Shown piece by piece: positions 17,060 to 25,192 of a stretch of 64,000 bases of DNA; within the stretch, counting starts at the first letter, position 1, and every line of letters begins with the position of its first letter. The position numbers and the translations under genes are program-made. The stretch comes from an uncultured Paracoccaceae bacterium (lineage in GTDB: Bacteria > Pseudomonadota > Alphaproteobacteria > Rhodobacterales > Rhodobacteraceae). Under the pieces are notes generated by a model. That model did not search any database. It worked only from the letters and a program-made list of their open reading frames with translations, and was not told the DNA's origin. The stretch covers positions 186,001-250,000 of the forward strand of contig CANLDN010000001.1 in the NCBI GenBank assembly GCA_947489445.1. Direction: 5' to 3'.

Positions 17060-17545
17060 ATGCAAACAAACCTCCCCCCAACCCCGTCAAAGGGCCCCGA
17101 ACCGCAGCCATTTTTTGAACAACTACAACAAGAGATGGAGCGCCTTTTTGATCGGTTCCGTGGCTATCCAACCGTGTCAGGCCAAGGGCCGATGGCCAGC
17201 TTTAGCGATGGGCTCAACCCCGCGATCGACGTGGCCGAAACGGATGACGCAATCGAAGTGACCGCCGAAATTCCCGGCGTCGGCTCTGACGATATTGACG
17301 TGTCGCTGAACGGCGATCTGCTGGTGATCAAGGGCGAAAAATCCGACGAGCACACCCAAGAAGACAAGAACTATCACCTGCATGAACGCAGCTATGGCAG
17401 CTTTCGGCGGCAAATCCCGCTTGGGTTCACACCCGCTGACGACGCCATCGAAGGAAAGTTCGCGGATGGTGTTTTACGGCTTTCCATCGCCAAACCGGCA
17501 GAAGCGAAAACCACCAGTCGCAAAATCACGATTAACGCAAAATAA
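17060..17545 (+). CDS. Hsp20/alpha-crystallin small heat shock protein
   Basis: A 161-residue ATP-independent holdase chaperone. The alpha-crystallin domain runs from about residue 50 to 150, starting AIDVAETDDAIEVTAEIPG and ending with the conserved GVLRLSIAKP motif (family consensus G-x-L). The start used here has CGGAGA upstream; an in-frame codon 30 bases earlier lacks a ribosome site. A universal stress protein gene follows 54 bases downstream with only a hairpin between them, so they are likely co-transcribed. An FNR-type box lies upstream. Confidence 0.92.
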   Translation: MQTNLPPTPSKGPEPQPFFEQLQQEMERLFDRFRGYPTVSGQGPMASFSDGLNPAIDVAETDDAIEVTAEIPGVGSDDIDVSLNGDLLVIKGEKSDEHTQEDKNYHLHERSYGSFRRQIPLGFTPADDAIEGKFADGVLRLSIAKPAEAKTTSRKITINAK

Positions 17546-17553
17546 GCAAAGTG

Positions 17554-17574
17554 GCACCCGGCCAAACCGGGTGC
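17554..17574 (+). other. Intercistronic hairpin between hsp20 and usp
   Basis: GCACCCGG-CCAAA-CCGGGTGC is a perfect 8-base stem with a 5-base loop. No T tract follows, so it more likely stabilises the upstream message or attenuates than fully terminates. Confidence 0.55.
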
Positions 17575-17599
17575 GACCCCCTGAATCGGAGGAACAGAC

Positions 17600-18439
17600 A
17601 TGACCCTACGCACCATTCTTGTCTGCCTGACAGGCACCACATCAGCGGAACATCTGCTGAAATCTGCAGCGGTGCTTGCCCGGCGCGACAATGCACATCT
17701 GATTGGGCTCTACGTCACGGAATCGCTCGTGATCTACCCCAGCATCGCAATACACATCCCCGATTCCACCTACCCCGACTTTGTCGCTAGCCAGCGCATC
17801 CATGCCCAGGAGGTGAAAGAAATCTTTGACGCGCAAACCAAGGCCGAAGATTTCCCAAGCGAATGGCGACAGATGAGCAGTGAAGGCGGCTTTTTGGCCG
17901 ACAGCATCATTGAATGCGGGCGCAGCGTCGACTTGATCGTGATGGCGCAAGAAGACGACGCCGATGACCGCCCACTGATCAACGATCTGCAAGAACGGGT
18001 CATCAAGGAAAGCGGTCGACCGGTGCTTGTCATTCCACGCGACTACGTCGCCCGGACAATTGGCGACAACGTCGTACTTGGCTTCAGCGAAACGCGCGAA
18101 GCAACGCGCGCTGCACATGATGTGTTGGATGTGGCCGCCCCGGATGCCGACCTGCGCGTCCTGCGTATCGGTACACCGCCCAGCAACACGCTGGCCGATC
18201 ATGCGGCCAATGACCTGGCAAGCGCACTGGCACGACACGGTCCAAAGGTCGAAGTCGTGCACCGCGACAAAGATGGCGAGAAGGTCGCCGATGTCCTGAA
18301 CCACGAAGCGTTTGAGACGGGCGCGGACATGCTGGCAACCGGTGCGTTCGGACATTCCAGAGCCTATGATTTCGTCATCGGCGCAGCCACACGCACACTT
18401 CTCAGCAAGGCCAAGCTGCCGGTACTCTTCTCTAAATAG
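17600..18439 (+). CDS. Universal stress protein, tandem UspA domains
   Basis: A 279-residue protein with two UspA folds. The second carries the nucleotide-binding pattern GAFGHSRAYDFVIGAATRTL (G-x2-G-x9-G-T type) near residues 250-269. The first domain has a degenerate site. Such tandem proteins in Rhodobacterales are commonly induced under low oxygen or stasis. A GGAGG site precedes the ATG. It follows hsp20 in the same direction and is followed by a short hairpin and a DUF4332 gene. Confidence 0.88.
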   Translation: MTLRTILVCLTGTTSAEHLLKSAAVLARRDNAHLIGLYVTESLVIYPSIAIHIPDSTYPDFVASQRIHAQEVKEIFDAQTKAEDFPSEWRQMSSEGGFLADSIIECGRSVDLIVMAQEDDADDRPLINDLQERVIKESGRPVLVIPRDYVARTIGDNVVLGFSETREATRAAHDVLDVAAPDADLRVLRIGTPPSNTLADHAANDLASALARHGPKVEVVHRDKDGEKVADVLNHEAFETGADMLATGAFGHSRAYDFVIGAATRTLLSKAKLPVLFSK

Positions 18440-18453
18440 AGCAGATCGACACA

Positions 18454-18475
18454 GGCCCCGCATGCCGACGGGGCC
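18454..18475 (+). other. Hairpin after usp
   Basis: GGCCCCG and CGGGGCC form a perfect 7-base stem with an 8-base loop directly downstream of the usp stop codon. There is no T run, so it is a weak terminator or a 3'-end stabiliser. Confidence 0.5.
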
Positions 18476-18538
18476 AAGGCTCACCACAACGTGCGAAACG
18501 CGGCAACAAACGCCGCCGCCAACCGAACGAAGGCATGC

Positions 18539-19195
18539 ATGATGCAGTACGACATCGACGAGAACGCAATTGATCTGGACGCCCTGCAACAGCGTTTGGA
18601 GAATACTGACCTGATCCCAAGTCAGGAACCTTTGCGCGACAAGCTGGACGAGAAGCTCACAGCGATTGGCAAGGCAAGGATTAAATCCATGGGGGACCTG
18701 CGAAATGCTCTCAAAACGGACAAATCGCTTGCATTACTTGCAAAGGAATCCGGCGTCGATGTCACCTACCTTCAACTGCTCAAGCGTACAGTGAACGGCT
18801 TCCTTCCAAAACCACGGCCCCTCAAAACGTTCGACTGGATCGGCCGCGACACTATCAACAAACTCAGAGAGCAGGGCATCAAAAATACGCGGCAGCTCTT
18901 TATTGCCGCGTCCGAAGATACCGGCGCATTCGCCAAACGGACCGGAATCAGCCAGGTTGATGCAGCGGCCTTGTTTGCAGTGTCCGATCTGTGCCGCATC
19001 CAATGGGTCAGTCCGCCATTTGCCCGGGCGCTTGTTGCCGCCGGGGCCACAAACCCAGCGGCGGTCGCCCGCGCCGACCCAAAGGCTTTGTCTAAATCCG
19101 TCGAAAAAGCCAATCAGGATGCGACATTCTTCAAGGTCAAAGTTGGACTACGGGACATCAAGCGTTTGGTCGCCGCCGCGCGCTACGTTCCATAA
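18539..19195 (+). CDS. DUF4332-type helix-hairpin-helix protein
   Basis: A 218-residue cytoplasmic protein starting MMQYDIDENA; a GTG 48 bases upstream is possible but lacks a ribosome site. Repeated helical segments contain HhH-like patterns (LTAIGKARIKSMGDL, INKLREQGIKNTRQL, FARALVAAGATNPAAVARAD), as in DUF4332 proteins, which are thought to bind nucleic acid or nucleotides. It lies in the stress block between a universal stress protein and the CbpA/CbpM pair. No catalytic residues are apparent, and the cellular function is not known. Confidence 0.7.
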   Translation: MMQYDIDENAIDLDALQQRLENTDLIPSQEPLRDKLDEKLTAIGKARIKSMGDLRNALKTDKSLALLAKESGVDVTYLQLLKRTVNGFLPKPRPLKTFDWIGRDTINKLREQGIKNTRQLFIAASEDTGAFAKRTGISQVDAAALFAVSDLCRIQWVSPPFARALVAAGATNPAAVARADPKALSKSVEKANQDATFFKVKVGLRDIKRLVAAARYVP

Positions 19196-19226
19196 AATGC
19201 CGGGGCGGGTTCTCCATGACGACACA

Positions 19227-19532
19227 TCACGCGCCCATCAATGCCAGCTTACGGGCCAATGCGTCCCGTTCTTCAATCAGGTCCAGAACAAGGGCCACAC
19301 CGGCCACATTCAGGCCCAAATCGCGCATCAGGCGGGCTGCCTTCCGGGCGCGGGCGATATGGGCGGGTGTAAACTCCCATTCCGGGGCAGATCGCGCGAT
19401 CGGGTTCACGACGCCATGCTCGACCAGGGTAATCACCCATTCGGCGTTGGTGTCACAAAACATCGTCAGCTCTGAAAGCGACAGCGTCTCGATCAGGTCG
19501 ACCTGCGGGTTTCGGGGTTTTGCCTTTTTCAT
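19227..19532 (-). CDS. cbpM: Chaperone modulator CbpM-like protein
   Basis: A 101-residue helical protein of the CbpM/MerR-like type, which binds the J-domain of CbpA and tunes its activity. The core runs from LSLSELTMFCDTNAEWV to LVLDLIEERDAL. It begins 4 bases after the cbpA stop codon, and the GGAG site overlaps the cbpA end, so translation is coupled. The gene order cbpA-cbpM is conserved widely. It is convergent with the DUF4332 gene. Confidence 0.8.
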   Translation of the reverse strand: MKKAKPRNPQVDLIETLSLSELTMFCDTNAEWVITLVEHGVVNPIARSAPEWEFTPAHIARARKAARLMRDLGLNVAGVALVLDLIEERDALARKLALMGA

Positions 19533-19536
19533 AGCG

Positions 19537-20421
19537 TTATACTCCAAGATTTGCGCGAGGGTTAAAGGGCTGCTCTTTGGCCAACCGCTGATAAAGGGCG
19601 CGGGCCTCAGGCGATAATTTGGGCGGGTTCACGATGTGCAACTCCGCAAATAAATCGCCTTTTTGGGCCGCTGGCAGGCCCCTGCCCCGCAAACGCAGCT
19701 TCTGGCCCTGACGGGCATCAGCGGGAATATTCAGATCCACCGGGCCGGTCGGGGTCGGCATCCTGACCTTACCGCCAAGTGCGGCCTCCCACGGGGTCAC
19801 CGGCAGGGCGACATACAAGTCGCGCCCTTCGACGCGGTATATGGGGTGGGGCGCAAAAGCGATTTCAACAAACAGATCACCGCCATCCATGCCTTGCCCC
19901 CGCAAGCGCAGCTGCTGTCCCGGTAAAATACCCTTGGGCACACGCAGATCGATGGTCCGCGTTTGCAATGTGACGTGACCCGATGCATCAATCTGTGGCA
20001 CCTGCAGCGATAAGGTGCGGGTGGCACCTCGGATGGCATCTTCAAGCGCCACCTCAAGCCGGGCGTGCTGATCTTGGCGCATGGCGCGCGGTCCACCTCG
20101 CTGGTCAAAGAATGCACGAAACATGTCAGGGTTCACGTCACGCTCATCAAAGGCAAAGCCACCTTGCCAGCGGCTGTCCTGATCCGGTTCGGGGCGGGGC
20201 TGATCCCAGTCAGCGCCAAACCGGTCATAGGCTGCGCGCTTTTCGGGATCACTCAACACATCATAGGCGGCGCCGGCTGCTTTGAACTTCGCATCCGCCT
20301 CGGGCCCCGGGTTGACATCAGGATGATACTTGCGGGCCATCTTGCGATAGGCGCGCTTGATATCATCGGCAGACGCATCCTTTGGTACGCCAAGGGCCTG
20401 ATAATGGGCTGTATCAATCAT
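19537..20421 (-). CDS. cbpA: DnaJ-class co-chaperone CbpA
   Basis: A 294-residue type II J-protein. The J-domain (residues 4-69) has the HPD motif in KYHPDVNPG. A glycine/acidic linker with GGFAFDERD and then two C-terminal substrate-binding beta domains follow (VPKGILPGQQLRLRGQG and IPADARQGQKLRLRGRGLP). There is no zinc finger, which separates CbpA from DnaJ. It is divergent from a universal stress protein gene, with an FNR-type box midway, about 62 bases from both start codons. Confidence 0.9.
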   Translation of the reverse strand: MIDTAHYQALGVPKDASADDIKRAYRKMARKYHPDVNPGPEADAKFKAAGAAYDVLSDPEKRAAYDRFGADWDQPRPEPDQDSRWQGGFAFDERDVNPDMFRAFFDQRGGPRAMRQDQHARLEVALEDAIRGATRTLSLQVPQIDASGHVTLQTRTIDLRVPKGILPGQQLRLRGQGMDGGDLFVEIAFAPHPIYRVEGRDLYVALPVTPWEAALGGKVRMPTPTGPVDLNIPADARQGQKLRLRGRGLPAAQKGDLFAELHIVNPPKLSPEARALYQRLAKEQPFNPRANLGV

Positions 20422-20476
20422 TGTATCGCCTCACTCTGTCACGCCGGGACAGTGCCATGCCGGTTCATCCGCGAAA

Positions 20477-20490
20477 TTGACTAATCTCAA
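20477..20490. promoter_or_regulatory. FNR/FixK-type box between cbpA and usp
   Basis: TTGACTAATCTCAA keeps the core TTGA-N6-TCAA. The centre is about 62 bases from each of the two divergent start codons, which is compatible with class II activation in both directions. Confidence 0.45.
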
Positions 20491-20544
20491 TCGGGGGCAC
20501 AGCAGCACGCCTAGACTGAAAGCCAAGCAACCCAGAGGCTCATC

Positions 20545-21396
20545 ATGAAGAATTCCACATTTCTTGCGCTGCAAGGTCCCAACGGCACCCCAGCCGACCT
20601 TGCTCCCTTGGCAGAGGCCGCAACCGCCCAAGGCGGACGGCTGAACGTGCTGCACATTGGGCCGGTCCCGATCCTGTCCTACACCATCTCTGCACACCCT
20701 TACGGCGCGCCCGTCATTCCCGATGGCTGGGTCGACAAACGCAATGAAATAGCTGAGCTATTGGCTGGTCATCAGGCGCAGACACGCGAATTCTTGCAAA
20801 AACAGGGGCTGACAGGCGAAGTCGGAACCATTTGCGTCGAACCCGCGGCCCTGCATGACCCTGTCGCGATCCGGGCACTTTTCGCCGATATCAGCATCGT
20901 TCAAGACAGTCTGCGCGAGAATGACACCGCATTCAGCAACATCGTCTACGGGCTGCTGTTCGAAGCACCGGGGCCGATCATGCTGAACGTCGAACAAAAC
21001 AAGAAGGCGCTGGCGCCCGATAACGTTCTGCTCGCATGGAACAACAGCCTGCCCGCCGCGCGCGCGGTGCGGGCCGCCCTGCCGCTTTTACGGACCGCCA
21101 AAGAGGTCACAATCGGATGCTTCGACGCTGACGCCTCCAAATGGGCTGACGGGGAAAGTCCCGGTGCAGATCTGGCCACATGGTTAAGCCATCACAATTG
21201 CCGGGTCACCGTGCAGGAATATGCCAGCGGACATAAAAATATAGGCCGCGCCATTCTTGAACGCGCTAAGGAAACCACGGCAGATCTCATCGTGATGGGG
21301 GCCTATGGCCGCAGTCGCTGGAACGAACGTATCTTTGGCGGCACCACAGAAACGCTACTCAAACAGCGCGAAACCCCGGTGCTACTCGCGCATTAA
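20545..21396 (+). CDS. Universal stress protein, tandem UspA domains
   Basis: A 283-residue protein with two UspA-like folds. The C-terminal one carries GAYGRSRWNERIFGGTTETL near residues 252-271, the ATP-binding type pattern. The N-terminal domain is degenerate. It is a second tandem Usp in the window with different sequence, so not a recent duplicate. It lies divergent from cbpA under a shared FNR-type box. A long perfect hairpin starts on the base after the stop codon. Confidence 0.85.
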   Translation: MKNSTFLALQGPNGTPADLAPLAEAATAQGGRLNVLHIGPVPILSYTISAHPYGAPVIPDGWVDKRNEIAELLAGHQAQTREFLQKQGLTGEVGTICVEPAALHDPVAIRALFADISIVQDSLRENDTAFSNIVYGLLFEAPGPIMLNVEQNKKALAPDNVLLAWNNSLPAARAVRAALPLLRTAKEVTIGCFDADASKWADGESPGADLATWLSHHNCRVTVQEYASGHKNIGRAILERAKETTADLIVMGAYGRSRWNERIFGGTTETLLKQRETPVLLAH

Positions 21397-21441
21397 AGCG
21401 TTTCGCCTTTATCTGATGTCCCAGGTTAAAGGCGAAACGCT
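21397..21441 (+). terminator. Long perfect hairpin directly after the usp stop
   Basis: AGCGTTTCGCCTTTA and TAAAGGCGAAACGCT form a perfect 15-base stem around a 15-base loop. The following bases (ATTATCACA) are only weakly T-rich. The string TAAAGCGTTTCG at the stop codon recurs at the stop of the small gene ending at 22054, which suggests a dispersed terminator element. Confidence 0.6.
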
Positions 21442-21719
21442 ATTATCACAAGATTACTGCATCTCATGATACATCGGCGATCCGACATTCCATCCATGTC
21501 GGTCGCCGCAGGTGCTTACCCTGCAAAAGCATTCACAAAATATATGCATGGCATCGTCTCACTCCCGTCAACACAACCCAAGGGTTAACCATACCTGCGA
21601 GCAGCACATATAATCCGAGCGATAATCGCGATCACTGGTCACAATTTTGGCACAAGATAAATTCGAAAAAACCTTAACAAAATATAAAAAATAGAATGAA
21701 TTTTTCTAAAAAAATTTCA

Positions 21720-21748
21720 TTGACAACCCTACGTCAACTTCATACATC
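21720..21748 (+). promoter_or_regulatory. Candidate sigma-70 promoter in an AT-rich gap
   Basis: TTGACA at 21720 is followed after 17 bases by TACATC, a weak -10 element. The surrounding gap (21442-21784) is the most AT-rich stretch nearby, with A and T runs at about 21640-21720, and shows no other open frame or repeat. It would drive the small exported protein that follows. Confidence 0.4.
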
Positions 21749-21784
21749 CTGCGCGTGAATAGTAGTTCTTTAAGCGAGTAAAAA

Positions 21785-22054
21785 ATGTTGAGAAATGGTC
21801 AGTGTATTGCTGCGATTGCAGCGCTTATAGGTTCCGGTTTGGTTGGCACGACAGCGAACGCAGATACGGTTGAACTCCACTTCAACAACGAGAACGTTAA
21901 CGTTTCCATCGTTGGTGATTTCATGGGGTTCCGGGAAGATGCCTACATCATCAGGACAAACAGCGGGGAACTTCACGTGCCTGCCAGCTATGTCACGTGT
22001 GAAGGTAGCGATTGCCTGTTTATCGTCAACGCGGTCGAGCGGACAAGCAACTAA
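21785..22054 (+). CDS. Small exported protein with one conserved cysteine pair
   Basis: An 89-residue protein with a signal peptide cleaved near TTANADTV. The mature 63 residues have the pattern DFMGFREDAYIIRTNSGELHVPASYVTCEGSDC. This resembles the N-terminal domain found in larger exported Rhodobacteraceae proteins (PstS-like or OmpA-like), where it precedes a binding domain. Here it stands alone. Two cysteines six apart could form a disulfide. The AT-rich upstream region and the recurrent hairpin motif after the stop frame it as an independent unit. Function unknown. Confidence 0.65.
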   Translation: MLRNGQCIAAIAALIGSGLVGTTANADTVELHFNNENVNVSIVGDFMGFREDAYIIRTNSGELHVPASYVTCEGSDCLFIVNAVERTSN

Positions 22055-22127
22055 AGCGTTTCGAGAAAAATCCGAAAACCTCCTTGGCAGGTTTTCGGGT
22101 TTCTCGACTCTTTGCCTCTTGGCAGCA

Positions 22128-23216
22128 TCAAAGGCTTATGGCTTGGCCCGTACGCGCGCTCTCCTGCGCGGCTAGCCCGATTTTGATGGCCTTGGCTCCA
22201 TCTGCCAACGTCACCTCAACCCGGCCCTCGCCGCGTATCACTGCGTTAAATCGCTGGTGCTGATAAAACGTCGATCCGTTGTGATCGCCCGCCTCCAACA
22301 AGGCCGGATCAACGGGGATTTCTGATACATAGGGTCCTTTGGGGGCACGCGGACTGATGATCATCTGCGGTACCGGCGCATCCCCCAATAGTTTTGGCCA
22401 AAATCGCCCCGGCCCCGGCACCAGCGCCTCGATCTTGCCCTTGGGGCCTACCGCGCTGATTTCTTCTTGCCATTTCGACCCTTCGGCGAACATGCATAAT
22501 TCGAGCATGGCGCGCGCACCCTTTGCGAAATCCAGAATGACGTATCCGTTGTCCCAGATATCAGGCGCCACCCCGTCATAACGTTCGTCAATATGGTTCA
22601 GCGACTGGCCCGCACTTGCCATCACGCGCACCGGCTCATCATCCAGAATCAACCGTATCAGGTCAAAGAAATGGCAGCATTTCTCAACCAGCGTCCCACC
22701 GGTCTTGGCATTAAACCGGTTCCAGTCGCCGATTTTTGGCAGAAACGGAAAGCGGTGCTCGCGGATCGTCAGCATCTTGATGCCGCCCGTCGCCTGTTCA
22801 GCCTGCGCAATCAGCGCAGCCACGGGGGGCATATACCGATATTCCATCGCGACCCATACCGGATGGGGGTAATCCCTGAACAAATCATCCAACACCGGCG
22901 CGTCAGCCGGATCAGTATAAAGCGGCTTTTCACACAGGATCGGCAAGGGCCTTGTCGCTACAATTTGCTGCAACTGTTGGACATGCAGATAATTCGGGCT
23001 GACGATGACAACCGCATCCAGCGCCGCGAACGCCAGCAATTCCTCCAGCGAACCCGCCACATGTGCGTTCTCGGCCAGGGTCGCCGCAGATTCGGCCAAT
23101 TCCGTCACCGGATCATAAACAACCGAGACACGGCCATGCGGCAGCAGATTGATATTCAAAATATGTTCGCGACCCATCATGCCGCAGCCAATCAGGCCGT
23201 AGTTCACCGTTTCCAC
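22128..23216 (-). CDS. Gfo/Idh/MocA-family oxidoreductase, candidate NAD-dependent glycosidase
   Basis: A 362-residue protein with an N-terminal Rossmann fold (YGLIGCGMMGREH), the CEKPL motif at about residue 95 and the conserved VEKCCHFFDLIRL segment in the C-terminal domain. The start is GTG. It lies 6 bases after the GntR gene and is divergent from a desulfonation-type operon. In that setting it may be an NAD-dependent sulfoquinovosidase (GH188), a group that belongs to this family and acts at the entry of sulfoquinovose breakdown. That is an inference from context; other sugar dehydrogenase roles are possible. Confidence 0.8.
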   Translation of the reverse strand: METVNYGLIGCGMMGREHILNINLLPHGRVSVVYDPVTELAESAATLAENAHVAGSLEELLAFAALDAVVIVSPNYLHVQQLQQIVATRPLPILCEKPLYTDPADAPVLDDLFRDYPHPVWVAMEYRYMPPVAALIAQAEQATGGIKMLTIREHRFPFLPKIGDWNRFNAKTGGTLVEKCCHFFDLIRLILDDEPVRVMASAGQSLNHIDERYDGVAPDIWDNGYVILDFAKGARAMLELCMFAEGSKWQEEISAVGPKGKIEALVPGPGRFWPKLLGDAPVPQMIISPRAPKGPYVSEIPVDPALLEAGDHNGSTFYQHQRFNAVIRGEGRVEVTLADGAKAIKIGLAAQESARTGQAISL

Positions 23217-23222
23217 GTCGCG

Positions 23223-23930
23223 TTAACCTTTTCCCATGCGAGAGACGTAAGTGGCGCGCCTGGCATCATACCAGGTGCGCGAAAATTCTGCCGGTTCCTT
23301 GGCGGCGGTCCGGCTGATCCGCTCAATATAGCCAGCGGTCTGGCCGGCGTTCAGATGAAACGCCGCTGGCGTCCAGTCCGGCACCACATCCACGCCAATC
23401 CGATCCTCGACTGATCCAATGATCAGGCCTAAATCGTGGCGATAAAAGTGATAAAGCGACTCCGACAGGTCATCAATCGCAACAACATCGCGCTGCGCGC
23501 CGTCCAGCCAGATCTCCTCTAGGGCCACCACAGCACCATCCAACGACCGCAGTCGCCTGATCCGATGGCCTTCAGCACTTGGCCCGAAATCCGGTGCATC
23601 TGCTGGCTTGGTCATCCGGTCGACGGACAACACCTCCGCTGTGGGCAACCCGCCACCTTTAAGCAATTCCAGCCGAAAGAACGCATAAACCGATTCGACC
23701 ATTGGTTTGTGGCGCACATAATTGCCAGACCCGTGCACCCGTTCCAGCAACCCCTTGGCCTCCACATCCGCCAGCGCCTTGCGCAGCGTGCCAACGGCGA
23801 CACCCAGATCATCGGCCATCTCGCGCTCCGGCGGCAGCCGGCATCCGTCTGCCAAATGCCCCGCGGCAATCTCGCGGATCAGCATTTCGCTCAACTGGAT
23901 GAATTTCGGCAAGGCAGTGGTTTTCGCCAT
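23223..23930 (-). CDS. GntR-family (HutC-type) transcriptional regulator
   Basis: A 235-residue regulator. The N-terminal winged helix (about 5-72) contains LPPEREMADDLGVAVGTLRKALADV. The rest is a UTRA ligand-binding domain of the HutC/FarR type, ending with a conserved tyrosine/arginine region. It is divergent from the monooxygenase operon, and nested palindromes lie in the gap. It most likely represses both directions until a pathway substrate is bound. Confidence 0.88.
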   Translation of the reverse strand: MAKTTALPKFIQLSEMLIREIAAGHLADGCRLPPEREMADDLGVAVGTLRKALADVEAKGLLERVHGSGNYVRHKPMVESVYAFFRLELLKGGGLPTAEVLSVDRMTKPADAPDFGPSAEGHRIRRLRSLDGAVVALEEIWLDGAQRDVVAIDDLSESLYHFYRHDLGLIIGSVEDRIGVDVVPDWTPAAFHLNAGQTAGYIERISRTAAKEPAEFSRTWYDARRATYVSRMGKG

Positions 23931-23970
23931 GGCGACCCCTCCCCAGGCCTACCCATGAAAATTGATACAC

Positions 23971-24014
23971 TATTGTTGCACAGAATTTTGCGTGCTACGC
24001 AAGAGGCAACAATA
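23971..24014. promoter_or_regulatory. Nested palindromes, candidate GntR operator
   Basis: An outer perfect inverted repeat, TATTGTTGC (23971-23979) and GCAACAATA (24006-24014), encloses an inner one, TTGCGT-GCT-ACGCAA (23988-24002). Both are centred near 23993-23995, between the GntR gene and the monooxygenase start. Confidence 0.55.
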
Positions 24015-24034
24015 CTCTCGGGGGAGGAGAATCG

Positions 24035-25192
24035 ATGACCATCGTGCCGGTCACCAGCGCAGACCTTGATGCGGCAGAAGTCAGTTGGTTCTCCGCGCTC
24101 TGCTCAGACGATTACCAATTCCTCGGCGTGCCCGACGGCGATTTGCGCTCAAGCTGGGAACACTGCCGCGACATCGCGCTGACGGCAGAAGAACAGGGTT
24201 TTCGTAACATCCTCGCCCCCTCCTCCTATCAGGTCGGACAGGACACGTTATCCTTCGTCGCAGGCATGGCGCCGCTGACGACGAAAATGAACTTCCTCGC
24301 CGCCATCCGTTGCGGCGAAGTCCAACCCATCATGCTCGCCCGCACCATCGCGACCCTCGACCATATGCTCAAGGGGCGGCTAACGCTTAACGTGATCAGC
24401 AGCGATTTCCCGGGCGAGGTTGCCGAAAGCGCCTATCGCTACAAACGCAGCCACGAAGTCGTCGAAATCCTGCGCAAATGCTGGACGCAGGACGAGGTCA
24501 GCTATGACGGCGATATCTACCAGATTTCGAAACTCACCACCGACCCCGCCAAACCTTACCAGCAAAACGGCGGCCCACTCCTATACTTCGGTGGCTACTC
24601 CCCCGCCGCCCTCGAACTCTGCGGCGCGCAATGTGACGTCTACCTGATGTGGCCCGAAACCACGGACATGCTGGAACAGCGCATGAAGGATGTGAACGAA
24701 CGGGCGGCTGCCCACAATCGCACGCTGGATTACGGTCTGCGCGTACACATGATCGTGCGGGACACCGAACAAGAGGCGAAAGAATACGCCGATTACATCG
24801 CATCGAAACTCGACGACGAGTACGGCAAACTGATCCGCGACCGCGCCCATGACAGCATATCGCTTGGTGTGTCACATCAGGCCCGCGCACGGGAACTCGC
24901 CGATAAATACGGTTACACCGAACCCGGCCTCTGGACCGGCGTCGGCCGCGCCCGTTCGGGCTGTGGCGCGGCGCTTGTCGGCTCCACCGACCAGATCATG
25001 ACGAAAATCGAGGCCTATCAAAAGATGGGCATCCGTGCTTTCATCTTCTCAGGCTATCCGCATATCGACGAGGCCAAACATTTTGGCAAACGCGTTATGC
25101 CCCAGTTGAAAACCTGCTCGCTGCCGCATGAATACGGGCGCGTGCCATCCGAAACACCAGCGACCCCCTTGGGCACAGGACCACGCCGTTGA
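24035..25192 (+). CDS. SsuD/SmoC-like flavin-dependent sulfonate monooxygenase
   Basis: A 385-residue luciferase-like (LLM) monooxygenase that should use reduced FMN and oxygen to cleave a carbon-sulfur bond, releasing sulfite and an aldehyde. Alignment by eye with SsuD is good at several points: ARTIATLDHM, NVISSDFPGE, PLLYFGGYSPAALELC, and LWTGVGRARSGCGAALVG near residue 308. The ATG has GGAGGAG. Aldo-keto reductase and flavin reductase genes follow with overlapping starts, the same trio as SmoC-SmoB-SmoA of sulfoquinovose catabolism. Another alkanesulfonate could be the substrate. Confidence 0.82.
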   Translation: MTIVPVTSADLDAAEVSWFSALCSDDYQFLGVPDGDLRSSWEHCRDIALTAEEQGFRNILAPSSYQVGQDTLSFVAGMAPLTTKMNFLAAIRCGEVQPIMLARTIATLDHMLKGRLTLNVISSDFPGEVAESAYRYKRSHEVVEILRKCWTQDEVSYDGDIYQISKLTTDPAKPYQQNGGPLLYFGGYSPAALELCGAQCDVYLMWPETTDMLEQRMKDVNERAAAHNRTLDYGLRVHMIVRDTEQEAKEYADYIASKLDDEYGKLIRDRAHDSISLGVSHQARARELADKYGYTEPGLWTGVGRARSGCGAALVGSTDQIMTKIEAYQKMGIRAFIFSGYPHIDEAKHFGKRVMPQLKTCSLPHEYGRVPSETPATPLGTGPRR

